Shown piece by piece: positions 51,263-59,153 of a stretch of DNA of 64,000 nt. Position numbers and translations under genes: made by a program. Position 1 is the stretch's first letter; each line of letters starts with the position of its first letter. The notes beneath the pieces were generated by a model. It was given only the letters and a program-made list of their open reading frames with translations. It was not told where the DNA came from and searched no databases. The stretch spans positions 3,565,001 through 3,629,000 of the forward strand of contig NZ_JAPDVG010000001.1 of the NCBI RefSeq assembly GCF_026015625.1, given 5' to 3'. Source of the DNA: Segatella copri (GTDB lineage: Bacteria; Bacteroidota; Bacteroidia; Bacteroidales; Bacteroidaceae).

Positions 51263-52654
51263 ATGACACTGATTAAGTCAATTTCTGGTATCCGCGGTAC
51301 TATCGGCGGTCCAGCGGGCGATACTTTGAATCCGCTCGATATCGTAAAGTTCACTTCAGCATACGCTACCTTCATTCGCCGTAGCGGTGCTTCAGAGAGT
51401 AATACCATCGTTGTAGGCCGTGATGCACGCATCTCTGGCGAGATGGTAAAGAATGTGGTTTGTGGAACCCTCATGGGCATGGGCTACGATGTGCTGAACA
51501 TCGGTCTGGCTACTACTCCTACCACCGAACTTGCTGTTACCATGAGTGGTGCGGCCGGCGGTATCATCATCACAGCTTCTCACAACCCACGTCAGTGGAA
51601 TGCCCTCAAGCTCCTCAACGAGAAGGGTGAGTTCCTCACAGCAGCTAATGGTAACGAGGTGCTGGGTATCGCAGAGAAGGAAGACTTCGACTATGCGGAT
51701 GTGGATCATCTCGGAAAATATACTGAAGACAATACCTTCAACAAGCGCCATATCGACTCCGTACTTGCTTTGAAGCTCGTAGATGTCGAAGCAATCAAGA
51801 ATGCCCACTTCAAGGTTTGTGTAGATTCCATCAACTCTGTTGGTGGCGTTATACTTCCTGAGTTGCTCGATGCGCTCGGGGTAGCATATACTTTCCTCAA
51901 TGGTCAGCCTACAGGCGACTTCGCTCATAATCCGGAGCCATTGGAGAAGAACCTCGGTGGTATCATGGATGAGTTGAAGAAGGGTGGCTACGATATGGGT
52001 ATCGTTGTAGACCCTGATGTTGACCGTCTGGCTTTCATCTGCGAAGATGGCAAGATGTTTGGCGAAGAGTATACCTTGGTAAGTGTGGCAGATTACGTGT
52101 TGAGCAAGACTCCAGGCAATACCGTCAGCAACCTTTCATCTACCCGTGCCCTCCGTGATGTTACAGAGAAGCATGGTGGCAAGTACACTGCAGCTGCTGT
52201 AGGCGAGGTGAATGTAACTACCAAGATGAAGGATGTTCACGCTGTTATCGGTGGTGAAGGCAATGGTGGAGTTATCTATCCAGAGAGCCATTACGGTCGT
52301 GATGCCCTCGTTGGCATCGCCCTCTTCCTGAGCAGTCTGGCTCACAAGGGCTGCAAGGTGAGCGAGCTCCGTGCCAGCTTCCCTAACTATTTCATCGCAA
52401 AGAACCGCATCGACCTCACTCCATCTACCGATGTAGATGCAATCCTCGTGAAGGTTAAGGAGATGTATGGTAAGGAGAAGGATGTCACCGTAACAGATAT
52501 CGATGGCGTCAAGCTCGATTTCCCTGACAAGTGGGTTCACCTCCGCAAGAGTAATACCGAGCCTATCATCCGAGTATATAGCGAGGCCTCTACCATGGAA
52601 CAGGCTGATGAACTGGGCAAGAAACTCATGCAGGTGGTTTACGATATGCAGTAA
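51263..52654 (+). CDS. glmM: Phosphoglucosamine mutase-type phosphohexomutase
   Basis: 463 residues from MTLIKSISGIRGTIGG (the frame is open further upstream, but into the previous gene). Active-site Ser in IITASHNPRQWNALKLL, metal loop VVDPDVDRLAF, sugar-binding GGEGNGGVIYP, and C-terminal phosphate loop LRKSNTEPIIRVYSE. Converts GlcN-6-P to GlcN-1-P for peptidoglycan and LPS; phosphomannomutase activity cannot be excluded. A strong terminator follows. Confidence 0.9.
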   Translation: MTLIKSISGIRGTIGGPAGDTLNPLDIVKFTSAYATFIRRSGASESNTIVVGRDARISGEMVKNVVCGTLMGMGYDVLNIGLATTPTTELAVTMSGAAGGIIITASHNPRQWNALKLLNEKGEFLTAANGNEVLGIAEKEDFDYADVDHLGKYTEDNTFNKRHIDSVLALKLVDVEAIKNAHFKVCVDSINSVGGVILPELLDALGVAYTFLNGQPTGDFAHNPEPLEKNLGGIMDELKKGGYDMGIVVDPDVDRLAFICEDGKMFGEEYTLVSVADYVLSKTPGNTVSNLSSTRALRDVTEKHGGKYTAAAVGEVNVTTKMKDVHAVIGGEGNGGVIYPESHYGRDALVGIALFLSSLAHKGCKVSELRASFPNYFIAKNRIDLTPSTDVDAILVKVKEMYGKEKDVTVTDIDGVKLDFPDKWVHLRKSNTEPIIRVYSEASTMEQADELGKKLMQVVYDMQ

Positions 52655-52674
52655 GATACTGAATATGAGATCAT

Positions 52675-52721
52675 AAAAAAGAGATGAAGCAACGTAGATT
52701 TAGCTTCATCTCTTTTTTTTT
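52675..52721 (+). terminator. Rho-independent terminator after glmM
   Basis: Perfect 11-bp stem AGAGATGAAGC/GCTTCATCTCT around a 12-nt loop, extended by A-T pairs and followed by a T9 tract; 20 bp after the glmM stop. Confidence 0.88.
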
Positions 52722-52777
52722 GTGCGCCGATTTCCATCTGCAAAACTTCAGTAATTTGAAGAAAGATAGAGAAAGAT

Positions 52778-52808
52778 TTGGCTTTCTCAGATAAAAATCG
52801 TATTTTTG
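52778..52808 (+). promoter_or_regulatory. Promoter of the peptide-maturation/export cluster
   Basis: -33 TTGG (52778-52781), 19-bp spacer, -7 TATTTTTG (52801-52808); full Bacteroidetes consensus. The next ATG (52826) is only 17 bp downstream. Confidence 0.78.
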
Positions 52809-52825
52809 TTGCGAAATTGCAGACA

Positions 52826-52906
52826 ATGAGGCCTCTGAGCCTTTGTTGCAGTAATGAAAAACTTGAACCGTTCCTTATAGGGAGCATAAATGAATTTACA
52901 GAATAA
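52826..52906 (+). CDS. 26-aa ORF: candidate precursor or leader peptide
   Basis: 26 codons, starting MRPLSLCCSNEKLEPF, containing LIGSINEF and ending TE. Its TAA overlaps the kinase ATG (TAATG), so the two would be translationally coupled, and it lies directly behind the promoter. It could be the substrate peptide of the cluster (Cys-Cys pair, short) or an attenuating leader, or chance. Coupling and position are seen; the function is inference. Confidence 0.35.
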   Translation: MRPLSLCCSNEKLEPFLIGSINEFTE

Positions 52907-53829
52907 TGGAATCTATTATAAAGCATTATCAGGTAGCCCATGTCGGGTTCAGCCTTTCTTATCCTGATTCCTCTCAGGAGATGATGGCTGTTTTACTGGA
53001 GGCTTATCAGGCGTTTGAATGCGATGAACAGGTCGCGTCTGCTGCCCTGACCTCCTTCTCTCTTACCTTGAACGAAAGCGGGGAAGAACTGAGGAAACCT
53101 GCCGGTTTCAAGGAGGAATGCAGACAGGATGAGGAGGGACAGCTCATTATCAGCGGTAGTCTGGGAGAGAAGCAGAAGGCGTTCCTGATGGCAATGACTG
53201 ATATGAAATCGATACTGGTTACAGGTCATGATTATCAGCATTCCAGTCTTCTGGTTCCTGCTGGCACCTTCAGCCAGAAGTCGGCTTTCGGATCCCTCAA
53301 GGCAACCGTTGACACCTCGCTGATGCTGCTCTATGCCATGCGTTCGGCTGCCGGAGATACACTCCTGTTTCATTCTTCTACCGTAGTAAAGGAGGGAAAG
53401 GCTTATCTCTTCCTGGGCAAGAGCGGAACGGGCAAGAGTACGCATTCCGGACTGTGGCTCAAATATATCGAGGGTACCCGACTGCTCAATGATGATAACC
53501 CGGTGGTATATATATCGCACGAAGGAACGCCCATGGTGAGTGGCTCGCCTTGGAGCGGAAAGACACCTTGCTATAAGAACGAGGAATATCCGATAGGGGC
53601 AATTGTCCAATTGCGCCAGGCACCAGAGAATAAAATCAGAAAACAGACCGTCATAGAGTCTTATGTGTCTATCAAGACTTCTGTTTCCGGCAAGGCATGG
53701 GAGAAGGAAATTGCAGATGGCCAGCATCAAACGATAGAGAAGCTGATCGGGGCTACCCGGCTTTATCTGCTCGACTGTCTGCCTGATGCCGGTGCAGCCC
53801 TCCTTTGCAGTCAGACCATCAGTCAGTAA
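52906..53829 (+). CDS. HPr-kinase-like serine kinase family protein
   Basis: 307 residues. P-loop LFLGKSGTGKSTHSGLW and LLNDDNPVV (metal Asp region), as in HPrK/PEPCK-fold kinases found in lasso-peptide and other RiPP clusters, where they phosphorylate the precursor peptide. Here HPr itself is unlikely as substrate because the neighbours are peptidase, PqqD and ABC exporter. Start at TAATG overlap with the 26-aa ORF. Confidence 0.72.
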   Translation: MESIIKHYQVAHVGFSLSYPDSSQEMMAVLLEAYQAFECDEQVASAALTSFSLTLNESGEELRKPAGFKEECRQDEEGQLIISGSLGEKQKAFLMAMTDMKSILVTGHDYQHSSLLVPAGTFSQKSAFGSLKATVDTSLMLLYAMRSAAGDTLLFHSSTVVKEGKAYLFLGKSGTGKSTHSGLWLKYIEGTRLLNDDNPVVYISHEGTPMVSGSPWSGKTPCYKNEEYPIGAIVQLRQAPENKIRKQTVIESYVSIKTSVSGKAWEKEIADGQHQTIEKLIGATRLYLLDCLPDAGAALLCSQTISQ

Positions 53830-53868
53830 AACCAACCGTCGGGTAAAAACCAATCGTACAATAGAAAG

Positions 53869-54372
53869 ATGAATACATCCGATTCAAAATATAAGGCAAT
53901 AGCCGCGCTCGAGCTATTCATCCGTGAAGGTCGTCCTGTCAAGTTTCCGGTCAAAGGAACCAGCATGCTTCCCTTTATCGTAGGTGATAGAGATTGCGTA
54001 GAATTCTATCCGGTAGAAGGCGAGTTGAAGGTGGGCGATATCGTGATGGCGAGGGTAGAAGAAGGCTATCCGGTGGTGCATCGCATCATCGGGATAGAGC
54101 CTGTTGCAGGAGCAGCTTCCCCCGCATCCTTTTCTGCAGATGATTGCCGTATCGTGCTGACGGGCGATGGAAATCTCGGTTTTAAGGAGCATTGCCTGCG
54201 CAAGGATGTCATTGCGAAGGCGCATGCTGTCATCTGCCCCGACGGCAGCCGCAAGAGTCTCATCTCGCAGAAAGCGCTCAGAAACTGGCACAGATGGCAG
54301 AGGTTGAGGCCTGTGCGTAGGGTCTTGCTTAAAATAATCAAGCTCTATATCCGTTTATCATATAAAAACTAA
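53869..54372 (+). CDS. S24/S26-type signal-peptidase-like protein
   Basis: 167 residues. Ser motif FPVKGTSMLPFIVGDRD and VVHRIIGIE, where a His takes the place of the catalytic Lys as in SipW/ER-type signal peptidases; RIVLTGDGNLGFKEH is the conserved third box. It lacks an N-terminal membrane segment, and the basic C-terminus (RPVRRVLLKIIKLYIRL) may bind membrane. Probably matures a secreted peptide. 13 bp before pqqD-like gene. Confidence 0.75.
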   Translation: MNTSDSKYKAIAALELFIREGRPVKFPVKGTSMLPFIVGDRDCVEFYPVEGELKVGDIVMARVEEGYPVVHRIIGIEPVAGAASPASFSADDCRIVLTGDGNLGFKEHCLRKDVIAKAHAVICPDGSRKSLISQKALRNWHRWQRLRPVRRVLLKIIKLYIRLSYKN

Positions 54373-54385
54373 AAAACAAGATACA

Positions 54386-54652
54386 ATGAAGATCAAGAAA
54401 GATTTCAAGCTCCGCGAAATTTGCGGTGAGTATGTGGTAACAGCCGAAGGTATGCAAGCTGTAGACTTTACCAAGTTGATTAGTCTCAACGAAACAGCTG
54501 CGTTTCTTTGGAAGGCGGCTGAGAAACAGGGTGAATTTACGATAGCTTCGTTGGCTCAGGCTCTGTGCGATGAGTATGATGTAGTCATGGCTCAGGCAGA
54601 AAAAGACTGCGAGGCGATTATTGCTCAGTGGCAGAAAGAGGGACTGGTATGA
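54386..54652 (+). CDS. PqqD-like peptide chaperone (RRE)
   Basis: 88 residues with the PqqD winged-helix pattern (LREICGEYVVTAEG, FTKLISLNETAAFLWKAAEK, and CEAIIAQWQKEGLV). PqqD domains bind RiPP leader peptides and deliver them to modifying enzymes. ATGA overlap with the ABC gene. Confidence 0.82.
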   Translation: MKIKKDFKLREICGEYVVTAEGMQAVDFTKLISLNETAAFLWKAAEKQGEFTIASLAQALCDEYDVVMAQAEKDCEAIIAQWQKEGLV

Positions 54653-56313
54653 GGAAGTATGCACTATGGTTTTTCCGCCAGATGTCTGCTGTCCGTGGAC
54701 GTTTGCTGTTGCGCATCATCGCCGGTCTTCTGCAGGTAGCATTAGGCTTGTGGCTCGTCTGGCTGTGTCGCCGGTTCATCGATGTGGTGATCTTGCGTGG
54801 CAATGTGCTGCGCGAAACCATCGTGCTTTTTTCTGTCATCGCCCTGCTGATAGCCCTTCGCCAGCTGGTATTCTATCTTTCCGGCATCACCGAGGTTATC
54901 CTCCAGAATGATATGCGTAGCCGCCTCTTCCGGTTTGTGCTGGGCAGGAAACTCTATGCCGTTAAGCATCAGGCTGAGGCTGGTTCCGGAAAGCCTGCTT
55001 CTGATATGCTTTCCGGCGACATCAGCCAGCGTTTGGAGCGCGATCTCTCATCAGCCTCTTCGGTAGTTACGGATATCCTGCCCACAATCGTAGTCACCCT
55101 GGTGCAGCTCTTCGGTGCCTTCTTCCTGATGCGTTCCATCGATTCCATTCTGGCATGGAGTCTTCTGGTGTTGACACCGGTAGTTGCAGTCTGTGCCAAG
55201 TATCTCGGCAGCCGACTCAAGAAGATGACGCTGGCGATACGCGAGGAGGAGAGCAGCATACAGATGATGATTCAGGAGACGGTAGAACATGAACTCACCA
55301 TCAAGACCTTGCAGGCAGAGAGCGCGGTTTCCGGTAGGGTAGGCAGCATGCAGCAGCGTTTGCATCATCTGGTCCGCCGTCGTATCCGTTTTACGTTGAT
55401 ATCCCGTCTGCTCCTGGCTTTCACTTTCAGTTACGGCTATTTCGGAGCCTTTGTCTATGGTGCCATCCAACTCAAGAACGGGTTGATAACCTTTGGTGTG
55501 ATGACAGCCTTCCTGCAGTTGGTGGGGCAGATACAGAGTCCTATCATGTCGCTCTTGGGCATGATTCCCCAGCTGATTCATGCATCAGCGAGTGTAGACC
55601 GGTTGGTAGAAATAGAAAATACCGAGCAGGAGGAATCTCTGGTACAGGCAGATGTTTCTATACCTTTGCAGCGTGCTTGCGGCATCCGTCTTCAGGATGT
55701 GAGTTATTCATATCCCGATGAGCGAAAGAAAGTTGTTGTCAGTCATTTCTCTTATGATTTCCGTCCCGCCACATCTGTGGCGATAGTAGGAGAAACCGGT
55801 TGTGGCAAGACCACTATCCTGCGCCTGCTGTCGAGTATCATCCAGCCCGATAGCGGAAGGATTGTATTGTATGATGCACAGGGCAAAATGGTAGAAGGAA
55901 CCAGTATGCGTTCGCATATCGTGTATATAGAGCAGGGTAATACGCTGATGAGCGGAACCATTCGCGATAATCTTCTTCTTGCCAATCCCGTGGCTACCGA
56001 TGAGCAGCTTACCGAAGCCCTTCATGTAGCCTGTGCCGATTTCGTTTTCAGTTTGCCGACAGGTATGGATACGAAGATAGGAGAGCATGCCACCCGTTTG
56101 AGTGGCGGTCAGGCACAGCGCATTGCTATAGCCCGCAGTCTTTTGCGCGAGGGTAATATTCTGTTGCTTGATGAAATCAGCTCATCGCTAGATGCCGAAA
56201 CCGAGAAGCTTCTTTTCGACCGTCTCTTTACTTCGTATGCCGATAAGACTATTATCTGTGTTACGCATAGGAAGGAGGTGGCAGACAGATGCCAGGAGCA
56301 GATACGGCTGTGA
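54649..56313 (+). CDS. ABC exporter (fused permease-ATPase)
   Basis: 554 residues from ATG 54649 (MRKYALWFFRQM), overlapping the PqqD stop. Five or six transmembrane helices (about 15-320), then the ATPase: Walker A VAIVGETGCGKTTILRLL, signature RLSGGQAQRIAIARSLL, Walker B ILLLDEISSSLD and His switch TIICVTHRKEV. No C39 peptidase domain at the N-terminus, so processing may rely on the S26-like protein. It probably exports the product of this cluster. Confidence 0.88.
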   Translation: MRKYALWFFRQMSAVRGRLLLRIIAGLLQVALGLWLVWLCRRFIDVVILRGNVLRETIVLFSVIALLIALRQLVFYLSGITEVILQNDMRSRLFRFVLGRKLYAVKHQAEAGSGKPASDMLSGDISQRLERDLSSASSVVTDILPTIVVTLVQLFGAFFLMRSIDSILAWSLLVLTPVVAVCAKYLGSRLKKMTLAIREEESSIQMMIQETVEHELTIKTLQAESAVSGRVGSMQQRLHHLVRRRIRFTLISRLLLAFTFSYGYFGAFVYGAIQLKNGLITFGVMTAFLQLVGQIQSPIMSLLGMIPQLIHASASVDRLVEIENTEQEESLVQADVSIPLQRACGIRLQDVSYSYPDERKKVVVSHFSYDFRPATSVAIVGETGCGKTTILRLLSSIIQPDSGRIVLYDAQGKMVEGTSMRSHIVYIEQGNTLMSGTIRDNLLLANPVATDEQLTEALHVACADFVFSLPTGMDTKIGEHATRLSGGQAQRIAIARSLLREGNILLLDEISSSLDAETEKLLFDRLFTSYADKTIICVTHRKEVADRCQEQIRL

Positions 56314-56460
56314 TGAAATGACCTAACCTCTTTATGCTCTGGGGATAGGTTATCCCCAGCCCTCAGGTAGTATCTGGTAATGTGTAGTGAGAATATCGTG
56401 AGGGATAACCCCAAATCGTGATGGATGATAGATGATTACATAAAACTTATTCACGAATAC

Positions 56461-56746
56461 GGCTGCATCGGGTTACAAATATGGCTGCGTGGGGTTACAA
56501 ATATGGCTGCGTAGGGTTACGAATATGACTGCATCGGGTTACGAATATGACTGCGTAGGGTTACAAATATGACTGCGTAGGCTAACGGAGACGTATCTGT
56601 AAGCTTATCGAGACGTCTGCATCAGCCAACAGAGACGTCTGAACTCGCTGACTGAACTACTTGAGTTTCTTGACTGAACTACTTGAGTTTCTTGACTGAA
56701 CCACTTGAGTTAGCTGACTTAACCACTTGGGTATTCTTCTTCATGT
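56461..56746 (+). repeat. 22-bp phase-locked tandem repeat array (13 units)
   Basis: Thirteen consecutive 22-bp units without a single indel (56461, 56483, 56505 ... 56725). They form three sequence families: units 1-5 end GGGTTAC(A/G)AATAT, units 6-8 end G(A/C)GAGAC-like, and units 9-12 carry (A)CTTGAGTT...GACT(G/T)AAC. A degenerate half unit precedes unit 1. All begin NNCTG or NNTTG. Stops occur in the frames, so it is not coding. No spacers, so not CRISPR. Lies in the 685-bp gap after the ABC gene. Confidence 0.85.
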
Positions 56747-56936
56747 GCTTGAATGTAACCATAAAACTTTTCAACCATACAGGTCGAAATTGTTTCAGCG
56801 GGCGAGAGCCCCCTCAAACTTTTACTTTTATTTATGAATCGTCAGCCCGACGCAGTGAAGCGGAGTGCTGTTTTTATAGCATTATAAATACTTTCCCGGA
56901 ATCTGCTGCAAGGCAAAATCCCCGGAAAGTATAAGC
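56747..56936. other. Non-coding region with inverted repeats
   Basis: No convincing gene. ATACTTTCC (56888-56896) and GGAAAGTAT (56924-56932) form a stem with 27-nt loop, and GGGC-GAGA-GCCC is a small hairpin near 56799-56810. It may be the end of the ABC transcript or the remnant of another element. Confidence 0.4.
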
Positions 56937-56966
56937 CCCCAGCCTGCTTGCGAAAGTAGGCAGGGG
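56937..56966. terminator. GNRA-loop hairpin, probable terminator
   Basis: 13-bp stem CCCCAGCCTGCTT / AAGTAGGCAGGGG with one mismatch and one wobble and loop GCGA. It lies between the convergent ABC operon and the Rpn-like gene, 32 bp past the latter's stop. The T-tract is weak. Confidence 0.55.
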
Positions 56967-56998
56967 AATTTCTTATCTGTTACCTCTAAGATAATATC

Positions 56999-57382
56999 TT
57001 ATTTCAATTTTTCTATCTGTTCCTGGGTAAGACCGGAATACTTCATAATCAGATTGAGGTCAACGCCATCAGCAAGCATATTTCTGGCAATATCAAGGCT
57101 TCGCTGGTTCATACCTTTTTCCATACCTTCCGCAAGACCTTCTTGCTTACCTTTCGCCATACCTAATTCCATTCCCTCCTTCATACCCTTTTCCATACCT
57201 TCAGCTATACCTTCACGCTTAGCTGTGTCTACGGAATTCTTGATGTCGCGATATGCCATCTTGCTGGTCTCGTACTCCCTCATTTCCTGAGGAGTAAACT
57301 TGGCTATCTCGGCTTCCTCGAAGAGGCGGTCGAAGCCGAAATCGGTCAGCAAGCTGATGTATCTTTCTTCTACCTGTTTCAT
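56999..57382 (-). pseudogene. Internally deleted Rpn-family (PD-(D/E)XK transposase-like) gene
   Basis: 127 residues. The first ~20 (MKQVEERYISLLTDFGFDRL) match the N-terminus of Rpn-family recombination-promoting nucleases (usually about 290 residues), then the sequence jumps to their C-terminal part (EEAEIAKFTPQEMREYETSK, MAYRDIKNSVDTAKREG) with Lys-Glu-Gly repeats (EGMEKGMKEGMELGMAKG). The catalytic core in between is missing, so the product is probably not a nuclease. The frame is intact and a promoter remains, so a truncated protein may be made. Confidence 0.7.
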
Positions 57383-57407
57383 ACGCTTTATGTTTTTATT
57401 TGTACTG

Positions 57408-57415
57408 CAAAGATA
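57408..57415 (-). promoter_or_regulatory. Promoter -7 element for Rpn-like gene
   Basis: On the minus strand TATCTTTG, 25 bp before the ATG at 57382; exact consensus. Confidence 0.6.
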
Positions 57416-57634
57416 ATGCTAACGAGCGCAGAATATCAAGCTTGCTTGAATATTTTGCCGAGTGCAGTTTATCATCTGCTAAGATACGCTGAATATTTGT
57501 AACTTCCAAATTTTTAGGCTGTTTTTTGCTTTGAAGATTATACAGTACTACATGCGAACGGTCGGTTTAAAAGAAAAAATAACGGATATCTGTTAATAAA
57601 AGTTTAAGCGTGTCCTGTCTTGGAAAAATTATAG

Positions 57635-57642
57635 TATATTTG
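57635..57642 (+). promoter_or_regulatory. Promoter -7 element for secreted-protein genes
   Basis: TATATTTG matches TAnnTTTG, 98 bp before the ATG at 57741, leaving a long leader. Confidence 0.55.
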
Positions 57643-57740
57643 TAGCCGAAAAGACGGGTCGGCGTGACTCGTAGTGATCCATGAGATGACAGAATAAAAC
57701 AGAAACTCAAAATTAGTAATTATTTAACGAGAAAAACAAG

Positions 57741-59135
57741 ATGAAAAGAACCATTTTAACAGCAGTGTCGCTGCTAATCTTATTCGTATTGCCACCTCAT
57801 CTTTCTGCCGGGCCACAATCCTGGCAACAGGCGCAGAAAATAGCGGAAAGAATTGGCTGCTGGGCAAAGAATTCGGTGGCGCCTATGACGCCGGGCAACG
57901 TATTCCTGAAAATGGGGGATAAGGAAACGGCGGTGCCGCTAAAACTGACCAACTGGGGTGATACCGAGGTGACCAGCATCAGCTATACCTTTTATTATAC
58001 AGATAAGCAGGTGAGCGAGGGACCTTTCGTGTTGCACTTCGACCAGCCGCTCAAGGAAGGAGAAACGCGAGAGGTAAAAATTCCTATCAAACCGGGCCAG
58101 AAACTGGGAAAGGAAGAGGTGCTCTTCAATATCACACAGGTGAACGGACAGTATAACGAGGCTTCGGCGGGATATGCCTATCTTACCTGCTGCACGGTCA
58201 ACAAGATGCCGCACAAGCGGGTACTGGTAGAAGATTATGCGGGAATGTGGTGCTGGCACTGTCCTATCGGACTGGTGGCTACCGATGCCATAGCGCGTAT
58301 GTATCCCGACGATGTAGTGGCTGTTTCTGTTCATAAAACTGATGATATCAGCAAGGTTGTATCCCGTTTGGTATACGAAGGCTTGATAGATCGCTATGCC
58401 GTAACGGTTCCTGCCGTATGGGTGGCACGTGATAACAAGGCTGCCGGTTTTGACATTACCGATGCTTTCAAGATAGAAAAGAGCAAGGTTACCTACATGA
58501 ACATGGAGGTGGACGCAGAATGGGATGAGAACGGTAATAACATACGTGTGAAAACCCAGGTAGAACCATGCATGTTGCCTGATGAGGGAGAAACGTTTGC
58601 CATAGGCTATGTGATGACTGCCAGCGGACTGAGCGACGACAAATGGCGACAGGAGTCGAATTATGCCGAGTATTCCAGCGACAGTTATAAGGATGCACCC
58701 GAAGAGATGAAGTTCTATGCCGATGCTGCCAACTATGTAGAGGGGTGGTCGCAGGTAAAGGGCATGGTGTATAACCATGTAGCGATAGAATCGCAGGGTA
58801 TGGACAACGGACTGGAGGACTCGAAGATGACCGACTTCCGGGCAGACGAGGTGAAGACGCACTCCACCACTTTTGAGGGTGTAAACAAATACAGCGTGAT
58901 CCGCGACCGCAGCAAGATAGAGATAGCAGCGGTGCTCTTCAACACCAAGACCGGGAAGATAGAAAATGCTGCCCGCTGCAGTGTGCGCAATCATGGCACT
59001 ACAGGCATCCGTCCTAACCTTGTTCAGGAGCAGAAAAAACCGGAGGGCATCTACGACATGCAGGGACGCAAGGTGAACGGCAAGCCGACGCCGGGCATCT
59101 ATATCGTGAACGGCAAGAAAACGGTAATCAGATAA
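57741..59135 (+). CDS. Secreted Omp28-like / thioredoxin-like protein with C-terminal sorting-type tail
   Basis: 464 residues. Signal peptide (SLLILFVLPPHLSAG). After ~125 residues of beta-rich Ig-like sequence, a thioredoxin-like region has the CxxC motif in YAGMWCWHCPIGLVATDA, as in Omp28 proteins. The end GIYDMQGRKVNGKPTPG plus IYIVNGKKTVIR is the Prevotella secreted-protein tail. Its 3' end is 18 bp before the C10 protease, so the two are probably one operon. Confidence 0.8.
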   Translation: MKRTILTAVSLLILFVLPPHLSAGPQSWQQAQKIAERIGCWAKNSVAPMTPGNVFLKMGDKETAVPLKLTNWGDTEVTSISYTFYYTDKQVSEGPFVLHFDQPLKEGETREVKIPIKPGQKLGKEEVLFNITQVNGQYNEASAGYAYLTCCTVNKMPHKRVLVEDYAGMWCWHCPIGLVATDAIARMYPDDVVAVSVHKTDDISKVVSRLVYEGLIDRYAVTVPAVWVARDNKAAGFDITDAFKIEKSKVTYMNMEVDAEWDENGNNIRVKTQVEPCMLPDEGETFAIGYVMTASGLSDDKWRQESNYAEYSSDSYKDAPEEMKFYADAANYVEGWSQVKGMVYNHVAIESQGMDNGLEDSKMTDFRADEVKTHSTTFEGVNKYSVIRDRSKIEIAAVLFNTKTGKIENAARCSVRNHGTTGIRPNLVQEQKKPEGIYDMQGRKVNGKPTPGIYIVNGKKTVIR

Positions 59136-59153
59136 TTCTTTTTGACCTGAGAT

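Larger units (their letters stand above)
57383..57740. other. Intergenic region between divergent genes
   Basis: 358 bp without a gene. It holds a minus-strand -7 element (57408-57415), a + strand -7 element (57635-57642) and a near-palindrome ATATCAAGC TT GCTTGAATAT around 57433-57453. Confidence 0.55.

Noticed and set aside
56461..56746. 22-bp array as CRISPR
   Set aside because: Units are contiguous with no spacers and diverge gradually; no cas genes.
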